Source: Ophiostoma sp. CBS 140.51
Lineage: Eukaryota; Ascomycota; Sordariomycetes; Ophiostomatales; Ophiostomataceae
Direction of reading: 5' to 3'
DNA length: 35,039 bases
NCBI GenBank assembly: GCA_029298735.1
Contig: JANSLP010000333.1
Coordinates: 1-35,039 of the forward strand
The notes beneath the pieces are model-generated. The model saw only the letters and a list, made by a program, of their open reading frames with translations. It had not been told where the DNA came from and searched no databases. Every line of letters begins with the position of its first letter. Within the stretch, counting starts at the first letter, position 1. Positions 11,001 to 21,203 of the stretch are shown here, one piece after another. The position numbers were made by a program, and so were the translations under genes.

Positions 11001-12277
11001 AACTGACAACCTGCCAGGAAAGAAGAAGAGTTGAAAGGGTGGCAGCGGACCATCAAAAAGTCATGCAAGGTTGATCATATTGTATGGAATGCTATGATCT
11101 ACCCCTGGGATCTGCCTGTGCCATTCAACTGTGCTGTCTTTCAAGTCTTTGAATGTGCTACGGGCTTTGCTGTGACAAGCACTTGACCGAGACGCAGGTG
11201 CACCTTTTTCTGTCTGTAATAAAATGCACCGCGTATTAGTGGATATCGGGGAGAGAGTCTTGAGAACTTTGTGGCCTGTCTGAAAGCACACAAAGCACAC
11301 TTTCTTACGGATTTTTTTTTTTAACTGTATCTACCTCATACAATTCTCAAGAAACTAAAAGGTAAAATGCGTGCATACTTTGAGCTCTCTTCCTTGTCCT
11401 CCGTTCTCCGTGGCCGATCGGCATAGACCTGAATCTAAAGTCGTTGACGCCTGGCCGTAGACTCGAAAAGGAAAGGCAACAAAAATATATCACAAAAATG
11501 AGGAGGAAGATCAGGTTCGAAACTTGACCTTGTCGGTTCGAACATGGATGAAGGTGTGAGACCGTTGAATATGAAGGCTGGAAGGATGCAAAAAGGATGG
11601 GGGAGGACAAGGAAAAAAGACAAGGTTCACGAAAGAAGGAATCGGCTGGCGGCCACAGGCAACAGAGTCGGACTGGTGTGACTGGGTGAGCTGGCCCTGG
11701 CCCTGGCCCTGGCCACACAGACTGCTGCTGTTACGGAGAAATAAGTGGTGCCTGTCTATCATGCGTCGTACGGAGGCCTGTCCGTGCACTGCAGGAGGAG
11801 ACAAGAGGAGACAGAAAGCCAAATCCAAATTCTAAGCGTTGCAAACGGCCACCACCAAAGAAGAAAAAAAAAAAAAAAAAAAAAATAGACCAAGCAAGGA
11901 TCAGGGCTCAAGTCCCGGGAAGAGAGTAGAAAGGGGGAGGAGCAAGGCAGTGCTGGTCTGGCGCAGTGCTGTTTCTAGGGGCCTTTTTCTTTTACGACAT
12001 ACGGAAAACGTCGTTGCGTCCCCTGTCCCCCACGTTTCCTGTGATCTCGTTCAGGTAAGCTTCATTGCAAGACTCCACGAGCTGCACGCAGATTGGCTTC
12101 GTCTACTCTAGCTTTGATTTTTTGTTTCCGCGCGTGCCGTGCTCCGTGAAAGCCCAAAAGCAAATCGCAAAAGGCGGATCTGATTGTAGAATTTGCTTTC
12201 AGCGGAATAGAAGCGGCGTGCCCAAGATCTTGACCTTTTCGCTCTTTTGTCTCAAGATTCCCCTATTTTTCTTGGAG
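5094..12277. other. Gene-free region, plus strand largely purine-rich
   Basis: I see no supportable gene here. Frames of 100-200 codons exist (for example 5366-5989 plus, 6806-7399 minus, 10175-10843 minus), but their translations are low complexity and most lack an ATG start. The plus strand is dominated by A/G over long stretches (about 6.95-7.36 kb and 10.5-10.8 kb), so the minus strand is C/T-rich like the regulator's leader. Small repeats: GAGGAGACACGAAAAY twice at 7125-7156, CTGGCC four times at 11691-11714, and a run of 22 A at 11864-11885. It may be the distal promoter or spliced leader region of the regulator gene. Confidence 0.5.
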
Positions 12278-12491
12278 ATGCATCTATTGGGCTCGTATTC
12301 TTCTTTGGGTGCAGCGCTCTTTGTCGTCGGCACGTTTGTTTCTTTCATATGGCCAAACCACAGATTGACGACTCCCGTAATCGCCGAAGTCTGGAGACGG
12401 GAGATCGGGGGACATGTAAGTAGCAATATACACCTTATTGTACTTTATTTTCCCGTAGCACAACGACAACGAAGACGTTTCTTCCGTGTGA
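12278..12491 (+). CDS. Candidate small single-span membrane protein, 56 aa, one intron
   Basis: This is a weak candidate. ATG at 12278 follows a C/T-rich stretch and opens a 46-codon exon (12278-12415). It begins MHLLGSYSS, then a hydrophobic segment of ~18 residues (about 8-26, ending SFIWPN), then a polar part ending REIGGH. A strong donor GTAAGT lies at 12416 and a pyrimidine-rich acceptor TTTTCCCGTAG ends at 12458. Removing these 43 nt joins in phase to an acidic tail, HHNDNEDVSSV, and a TGA at 12489-12491. The intron is at the lower size limit for fungi and lacks a clear CTAAC branch site. I do not recognise the protein. The hydrophobic stretch could simply reflect T-rich DNA. Confidence 0.2.
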
Positions 12492-15400
12492 CAGACAAAT
12501 CCTTTGTCAAAACTGTCTCCACAGCGCACAAAACATGCAACGCGACGAACTGGTCGACGTACGTCTGCACAAGCAGGGATTGCAGTGTTTGAAAAAAAAA
12601 ATCGATTCAAGAAAATAAAACATGAATATAAAAATATGGGGATAAGATTACAAGAGATAAACAAGATGACCGGGGGCAGAGAAATGAAATGCAACGGTTG
12701 GCATTGCATTTTTCGAGGCAATGGGAGCAGGGGTGGTGGTGGGTTCGATGTCAAGACTGTCGCAGAAATCGGCAGCCGACCAACAGAATGCCTCGTGGAA
12801 AACGAAGCTTGTGAGCAACATGGAGGAACATGGAGCAACAGTCTTGCAACCGCCACGAAAATCGCGACGAATGGAGGCTGCATAAAAAAGCCACCAACAT
12901 GGCTTTCTGGCGTTCAACTGTCATGACCGGTTGCTCCTTTTGTGTGGTGTGTGTTCGCTTGTTGATCGCTCCTTCTTTTCTCGCTATTTTGCTGCTCCGT
13001 TCCTTCCTTCGCGCCGTACTCGCTTTACCCTCTTTCCTCTTTCTGAACTGTCGAAAAGCCCAACAACTTTTCAGTTGGCGGCCCAGCTGGCGCAGCTTCT
13101 TCGTCCAATCTGCGTTCACATTGCCCCACACCTGTTACCAGACTGTCGGGTCCTGCCTTTTGGCGGGGATGGGCACCCGTGCCTTCCCTCCACTTTCCCA
13201 CTGTTTTCGCCCTCCCTTTTCTCCTCCGTTCCTTCCTTCTCCCTCCGCCGCACCAGTCCAAATCCCAAACAGGCTAGCGCAATGATCACTATCCACGCCC
13301 AAACCTCCACTTTACTGGCATTACATTCCTTCCTGTGCTCCCCTGCAACGACCCTGTAACGCTGTAAATGCTAGCGCAGTCAATTAGTGAATCAGTGAAA
13401 TCAAGTTCATCCTCTTCATCTCTTCATCGATTCTTTCAAAGGTTACACCCTGTATTTTCTTTTCTTTTGTCCCGGTTTTACCCTTTTATTCCCCAAATGA
13501 TATCGCCTGCAATTTAGGTTTATACTTTCAAGCTCATTGAGTTCAGTCAATTTCCCTTCATTTATTTCCCATACACCACCTTCCTCTCTCTGCCTGGGTT
13601 TGATTTGGCTGAGGCCCTTCTCCTGCTGTTCGTACACTCATCTTTTTGCCACGCCTCGTCCAGGTAATCAGGCGGCCCGGTAAGGCGTGCCGGGGGTGCT
13701 TAGCATGTTCTCAGCGGTGATAGTGGATGCTGCTGTGAGGTGAAAATAAATAAATAAAAGTATAAAACGAGATTCACAGTAAAGAAACAAAAAAACGCAT
13801 AGAACGGAGTATTTGCCGAGCTCTTGTCCACGGCGTATTCCACACCTCATGTTGAGGTAGAGACCATGCCTTCCATATGCAACAGGGGGCTCCACTGGAG
13901 TCCACTCGCTCCTCGGGCGACTTACACCGGAGCTTGCCAGCTTAGCTGCAGCGTTCAGACACATCCCGCGGCGTGTTTTCTCCCGTGCGTGTTGCACTGC
14001 TTGTTTTTCACCTTCACTCTGTTTGATTTTCTTGATTTCTACCCACACCTATACCCGCGCGCTTGCAATATGCACGTCGGGGCACTCCCCTTTGCCCACC
14101 CCTTGTAACTCTACCTTCCCTGTCAACACCCATTATTTGTTCCACTGTCTCCTCCCTTTCTGTTCATCTCCCACCCTCAAGCCGGGAAAAAGAAGACCGA
14201 GATGAAGCCCGACTAGCTCTAAGTCGACGTTGAAGCAACGGACTGTAACAGCAGACAGTAACAACGGGGCAGTCACAATAAGTCACAACAGGCAGAGTCT
14301 ATCGCGATTTGCAGCCGATCCAAAAAGTGACAACGTACAGCCAGATCGTTGAAGAGAGAGAAAAAAAGACTAAACATAACAAGCAGCAGCAAGCAAGATG
14401 TCGAACATACCGACAGAACCAGAGCCAGCAGAGTGCAACTTTCATTGCAGTCTTTTGTCGTTTTTGCCTTGATCTCTATTTGCTGTGCCTGTTTATCTCG
14501 ACCTTTTGCCTTTTGTTTTATGTCATAGCATGTGCCTTGTGGCAAACATTGAATATCATCAGGGATAGCCTCATCTCTATTCTGCCTTTTCAGTTGCTCT
14601 GATGTTAGGTCTATCGACTTGGCCTTTTGGCTCCTTTGACCTTCTCATTAACTTCCAGGCGCAATTTGCTTCCCTTTTCAGACGGCAGATACAGAAAAGG
14701 GAACGATATTGGGGGCACGTTGAGGGCCAGGCACAGGCAGACATGACACACAAAATAAAGGCCGGAAGATGGTGTGACTATCACATTTCAAGACTCTACA
14801 AGAAAAAAGACCGTCCCTGAGACAAAACAGACCCCAGGCACCAGACGCGGAAAAACAAAAGAATACCACCATGTTACAGCGTCGATGCGACGTGGACGTC
14901 CGAGTTTGGAGTCTTTTTCGAATCCCTTTTGTGGTTGGGCTTTCTTTTTTGGTCTTTTCAGTCCCGTGGACTTGTTCCGCTGGACCCCGTACTCGGCTCG
15001 GGGTGATAACCGTGGGTCGGTCTTTCCCCGACAGAAAAGTTCGAAAAAGCGTTGTGAGGGAAAGTGCACGGAGTCCATATCGGTCGACCCTTCCCTTTCC
15101 AGTTTTTTTGGTGGGCGGCTGCGGCAGGCGGGATGTTCCTTTAGAAACCGTGGGTCCACTGTGGGCCATGCCTTGGCTTTCACTTTCACATTCAAGGATG
15201 TTCTTTCCCTTGTGGAGAGGTATGGGGTGATTCATACTACGACGCGCCCGCCTAACGCGTCTCTTGTCTCCCTTCTTTTTTTTTGTGTCTACGGAGTATT
15301 CAATCTCGGCTTCTCTTGCCTTTTCTCCTAACAGCAAGGATTTGCTTCTCGTTAAAAGATGGGCCGCCTCCGAAGCATTAGCTGGTCGAGATGGCCTGCT

Positions 15401-18400
15401 TCTGCATATTCTGCTGTAAAACGTCGTACAACAGTGGACTACGGCACTCCGGAGTGTTTTCCGTAGGGCCCTTTTGTCTCTTGATCTGCCCCTAAATCTT
15501 TCTCCACGCTACACGATTTAGTTCCAACAGGCGGATCCTGGGTTCTGTATTTTTTATTTTCCTACTTTCTTTTTTATTTATCCTTTTTGCACTCTCCTTT
15601 TTTTCTGTATTACACCAAATGCAGCAAGTTGCAGTAGCTCCGGCATGCTTAAAATTCCATGGCGACAGGGAGGAAAGAGGACCTTGGGTAAAACGTGGGA
15701 AAGGGGAAAAGTCAAGAACGCAAGGAACAAAACGGTAGATCAAGACATGAAGAAAAACGCTGGACGACAACAAAAAATAGAAACAGAAAAAGGCAAAAAT
15801 CAACAAAAGTGGGAAAACACCAACGACAGAGCAAGACGATCCGGATCAAAAAAGAAAAAAGAAACAAGCTAGAATATAAACACCCAGAAACACAGATCCC
15901 TTTCAACAAGGGTTCCAAACGTCACATAGGACAAATATGCACGACTGCGTGCAGAGAAAAAGAAGAAGAAAACAACGAGAAGAAAGTACGCGAGACGATA
16001 CGAGATATGCCACGCAATCAGAACAATGAGCCGAGTGAAATGTCGTGTGGGAACGACGAAAGAGCGGTAAAGAAGGATAGGTGCAGTAAAGGAAGACGAC
16101 AGAACGACAGGAAGAAAAAGAAACGAGAAAGAAAAAAAAGAAGAAAAAGAAAAGCCTGTCAAACGCCAAAACTTTCACCGCATTCGTCCTCGTGCATGGT
16201 GACGGGGGCTGTGTTGTTTCCCATCGTTTCGACAAGCAGTTATTTTACTCGACATGAAATTCTTCATCTCGCTCCCGGTTGCGTCTTCAGCCCTTCGGCG
16301 CCCCCAACTCTTGGGAAGAGCGAGAATAAGCAGGATAACGAGAAAAAGGGAAGAGAAAAGAAAAAGAAAAGGATACAGACGATGCGACGTTGCGTCCTGT
16401 TTCTCGTATAATTCTCACATTCATCACATACCGTCTTTATCGTCACGAGAGACGGCATGCCCGGTCGGTAGTCAGGCAGCCTCATGGGTCGTCCTAGTCA
16501 AGGCAGCAACCGGGAAAAAGATTGTCGGATCTTTGGAGAAAGAGGCAGTGACACCATCTTCACCATAGACCCGACGAAGCGAAAAAAGGGACTACGCAAG
16601 CCAACGCTCAACACGCGCAGACACATGCAGTTATATGAAGGCATATGAAGACACATGAATACACATGCAAGATCATAGACAGTATGTTAGAAACGCGGGA
16701 AAAAGATGGTCCTCGAGCATGTAGATCCAGGCTGATGGCGAGGATGAGGCCGAACACCAACACCATCACCCTTGCCGTCTTTGGTGGTCACTTTACGCGG
16801 GTGTCGCACTTACATTTGACTTAATACAAGGCCCCAAAAGTACAGTGCTTTTGCCGCGCCGTCTAGGTGCGCCAACATACACATCGATCGCTCCAACCTG
16901 TCTGCCATATGCCATCATCTTTAGTTTTCGTCCTTTTTGCCCCATCGCATCCCCTGATCTTCAAACTTTATCTCTCGTTTCCCACACCCAACTGTCAACT
17001 GCCAGAGACGTCGCGTTTCTACATCTTGGTTTTACCAACCTCTGTCAGGTCTGTTGTGTTGTTGTATCTCTTGTCTGTTGTCTGTTTCCCCCACCTTTGC
17101 CGTCCCACTCCGTTTCCAGATCCTACAAACGGGAGGAAAGATGACAGGGGAAATAGAGAGAAAAGGAGAAAAGGAGAAAAGCAGGATAAACTTGCAAGTC
17201 TTGTAGGGCTTCGAGTGAGAGTACCAAGAGAGGGTTGCAGTACCACTGTTGAGTGTTTCAAGGTCGGCGTTGGCGGGAAGAAGGGAGCCATCGCATGGCC
17301 CATCTCTATCTGTATCTCACTTGCAGCAGAAGAACTGCCAAAACTGCCTCAACTGCCAGAAAAGTGACAGGTGAGAGTCGAGCAAAAAGCTTAATATCAC
17401 ACGCTGTTAAGCAGGACGAGTGGGCGAGGAAACAAAACAGCCGCGAGCCTCGAGTCTTTTCTCGTCCGAGTTCCCCCTCTGTTATTTTGTGTCTGCTGTC
17501 GTCACCCACCAATCATACCTTAGTCTGGACGGTCTCACCAATGTCTCCACCTCTTCAACCTTCCAGAGTCTGGACTGGTCCCGTTCTTTTTTGGCCTTTT
17601 GGCGTGGCGTGCCTGCTTGTTGGCGGGATCGCATTGGAACCGTTCCGGCTCAAACAGCCGCAAAGCGCCGTCTTGGGCGCCATTGAGCGTCTTTTTCTTG
17701 AATTATCCTTCTCGTCTTTTGAACCCATGAACATGATCCCATGGTATCTTTCGCTCGTTTCTCGATACTCGCCCTGTGTTTCTGCGTCTCCGAGAAACGG
17801 CCTGTGACTTGGTCAAGTTTGCAAGCCGCCGGCCCCCAGGTTACGGTGCATATTCTTCGCACATAATTTTGTCCTTTTTGTGATTTTCATGTCGTCTTGG
17901 GTCCGTTTTGTGCGCCTGATGTCTGCCACTCTTTTTTTTTTCTGTCACCTACGACCGGACGGTACCACTTTCAACACTTTCAGACTCTCTCTCCAGAGTA
18001 ACCCTCGCGTTTTGGGAATACGAACAGCCGCTAAGCGCCTGCAACAGAGGGCCAAGGTCAACGAAAGTTCACCCGTCCTCGCAGTTGTATGCCCAGACGG
18101 ACGATTTTTCGACCGACTTGTACCCTCCGTCCTGCAGCGAACTTTTTGGGCTTCTTGAGCAAGGGGTTGCTTTCGAGCTGCAGGCGCGATTCGTTCAGGG
18201 TTGCATCGATACAAGGTGTGCGTTGCAAATGTTTTTTGCTTGTTTTAACAGAGTAACGCTACTGCGTACAAGCATTTGCCTTTTCCGTCTAATCAAGACT
18301 CCCTTGATTTTTTTTTTCCTTTTTTGCCTTTTCTGCCTTTTCTTTTCATCCTGTATCCCTGCTCACCGTCTGTGTCTGCCACTCTCTATCTCGCCTATTC

Positions 18401-18699
18401 TTTCTTCGCCTCCCCGACTGTCGTATCTGCCTGTCGGCTGTTCCTCGTATGTCTCTCTCTCATCTGCGTCTGGCCCTCCCTTTGGTGAACTTGATTTTTC
18501 CGTAAGGAGGTCAGGGCCCTATTTGATATAAAAATGCTCACCTGCTCGCTTCTACCCTTCTCCCTTTGTACAGCACTTCATTTGCCTCCGGCTGTTTATG
18601 CTGTTTGCAGCCAGGGTCGCCATGGCGTCCAAGGACGTGTCTCTATGCCAAGGAGACCATCGAAATTCCCTTTCCCTCGCCTCTTTTTTCCCTCGACTG

Positions 18700-18731
<32 letters not shown>

Positions 18732-21203
18732 GTGGCATCACTCTATCTAAATTACACGCTACTTCCAGTCTAGGTCTTGAGGTCTTTTCTCTCCCCGTTG
18801 CCCTTTCTCCTTGTGCTCCATCCCTTTCGGCAACTACCATGTGTATGCAAAGGGAGGAAAGGGGCTTGGAAGGGGGCAGACTAGGGCCAACAGAAGCAAA
18901 CGGTCAGGAAAGGTTGGAGAGAGGGGAGAGAAAGTTGGAGCGTCGTAGACAGGCAACGAGGGGAAGGGGGGCGTGAGTGTAGCCACCTCCTCTCGACAAC
19001 CAACCACTCACAATGAAGGCAGGTCAAAAGCTTCAGCTGCTTGTGCTCAGTCTGTGCCCGCCGTTGAACAGCTAGCGACGGAGTAGTAGACTTGCCCGTA
19101 TTAGCTACTTCTTGCCACCAGACCTTGGCCCGAAACCGCAAGCGGAATGTTTTTAGAGATGAAAGCAGCTCGATGCATTCTAGCAAGTGGTTCGAGCTTG
19201 TCGAGCTTGTCGAGCTTGTGCGTGCTAGGGGACTTCGGACTTCATTGCAAGTGTGATTTGTTGGCGCTATTCGCTTCTTCTGTCGTTTTCCTACTTGCTT
19301 TTTTCTCGAATCTAGTGTCGATTTCTCGACTTTTTCGACTTTGCTGTCGACCGATTTGTTTTGCTTTCGTCATTTGTCGGCCACCAATACGTCGATATGT
19401 TTTTGCTTTGCACATTCGACCTCTTCCTTCAGATAGATAGCAGGTGAGATTGCCCGCACTCGCCTTGTTACAACGTCATCTATCTGTCAATCCACATTTA
19501 CCACACTGTGATCTCGGCTTGGTCGACTTCCGAGAGTTGGTGCCTTTTTTGTATCCAACAAGCTTCCTCCATTTTCCGGCAGAAAACAGTGATAATGAAT
19601 TTAATATGAGAATTGAAAGCCATTGTTGAGGCTACAGAGGCAATTTGAGCGTTTGAATGCAGCCATGTGGCGGTTTTCGAAGCCAAAGGATGCAACAGTC
19701 TCCTTTCTGATAGCTCAGAGGGCTGAAAACGACAAATGCAATCAAGCCACCGAGGACAATCGCTGTTGCTTCACCACCATCTCATCATTATCAAATGAAC
19801 ACCCAACCAGGTTTCCCGGCTAGCCATCTTATTTCTTCTGTCGCTCTTCTTGTTCTCTTTAATTGCCTGTTATGACCTTATCCGCCCTACACACCCTCCC
19901 TCCACATTCAATAGCCAGCTCATCCCGTGTCTGTTGTTTTATCTCATTGAGTCAGGGGAAAGTGGAAGAAGAGAAGAAACGGGATAGAAGGAATATGTAC
20001 AATTACAGCGTCTAAGCAAAACGGGCTATTTTCCCTCATAGCATATTTGATCATGCATCACGTTATTCGCTCGCCATGTGCAATAATAAGACCGTTATGA
20101 GTAATTAAAAAAGCTATAGGAGAAGAAGGGGGGAAATAAGGACGAGAGAGAATGAAGAAAGACAGCCGTTTACTGCGCGGATGCATAATCTGATACTGTT
20201 TTCACGGGGAGCAATCTCGGCCCAATGCAAGAGCTCGAGGCATAAGAGTGTAAGGCGTTTCTTAGCTTTTAAGCCTCTCGTCGATCAGCACAGCCCTAAG
20301 CCATAGCTCCATTTGATCGTCATATTCCGGCCTTCGGGCTCGGCTTTTCTTTCTGTGAGGCTTTCTCACACCTTGGCGGCTTCGACCTCTCCGTCTGGGC
20401 GGGCCGGGACTCTGTACCGAAATTTTTGAAACAACAGAAAGCGGATGGTGGCATAATTGACAGATGTAAAAAACAAGGGGATCACATGAAAAAAGACAAA
20501 AAAACAAAGGAACCAAAAACTCCCGCTCGTCCATTGTTCATCATCTTGCTGTGCCGTACAAAAAAAATGACAACAGAACGTTTGTGTGTCGCTCTCCCGG
20601 CATCCAAGCATCGATGCCCGGAGCCGAATCCTGGCCCCCAACCCGTGTACCTGGCAGAGAAGAAAAAGTGAAAGTAGACACGGTTTTATGATTTGCTCCG
20701 GTGGCAAGTCGTGCCTTGTGGCTCGTGCACTCTTCATGTTCTACGTTTTATGCCCGAGCTCTCCGAGGACACACACAATAACGATACATAAACACACGGA
20801 CGCGCCCTCACCGAATGCAATGCCATGTGGGATGTTACCTTTGAATTCATGGTTCCCGTGGGTTCTTGTGGATTCTTGCGGGGATGATCACTCTTGTTTA
20901 GACTTTTGGACTGTGTTCAACCCGCTATTTTGTGCACCAAGCAAGACTCGACGTCCTGTTGGAAGTTTCTAGACGGGAAAATCCGTCCTGTACAATTGTA
21001 GTCCTTTCTTACACTCCAAACGACCACTGCTTTTGGTGCGTTTCAAAAAAAAAAAAGAAAAAGTAAAAAGACAATAAAAACAAACTCCAATGCAATGCAA
21101 AATGATCATGCCCCAAATTGTTTGAGGTTTCATGGTGGCCTCATGTCGCTGTACAGCCAATAGAGTAAAAAAGAAGGGAATACAGAAGAATGCTGGGTAA
21201 CAT
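12492..21203. other. Gene-free region, plus strand mostly pyrimidine-rich
   Basis: No convincing gene. C/T-rich plus-strand stretches lie at about 12.93-13.64, 13.97-14.18, 16.85-17.11, 17.46-17.80 and 18.25-18.73 kb; 15.66-16.15 kb is an A/G-rich exception and 20.45-20.56 kb is A-rich. Donor-like sequences on the plus strand, CAG|GTGAGA at 17371 and 19444, have no obvious partner exons. A run of 27 T lies at 18700-18726. A TCGA-rich block lies at 19170-19526. A GC-richer patch at about 20262-20420 has a coding-like minus-strand reading. Bases 14788-15195 are open in several frames at once. The end next to 21203 should include the EXO1 3' UTR. Confidence 0.5.
19170..19526. repeat. TCGA-rich block with a short tandem TCGAGCTTG repeat
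   Basis: TCGA occurs 12 times in these 357 bp, at 19170, 19192, 19201, 19210, 19306, 19318, 19326, 19335, 19347, 19392, 19416 and 19523. About 1.4 would be expected from equal base use. Three copies at 19192-19217 are a perfect 9-bp tandem, TCGAGCTTG. TCGA is palindromic, so the count is the same on both strands. The block could be an array of protein-binding sites or an eroded simple repeat; nothing in the sequence decides between them. Confidence 0.6.

Noticed and set aside
11864..11885. Run of 22 A (and 27 T at 18700-18726) as possible retroposon tails
   Set aside because: No target-site duplication or coding remnant was seen beside either run; simple slippage tracts are more likely.
12055..12060. 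Donor-like TTCAG|GTAAGC on the plus strand in the gene-free region
   Set aside because: No upstream coding exon or matching branch-plus-acceptor pair was found; isolated GT sites of this quality occur by chance.
15695..16411. 238-codon plus-strand frame rich in K, R, E and N
   Set aside because: It is explained by A/G-rich DNA, with no non-repetitive segment or motif.
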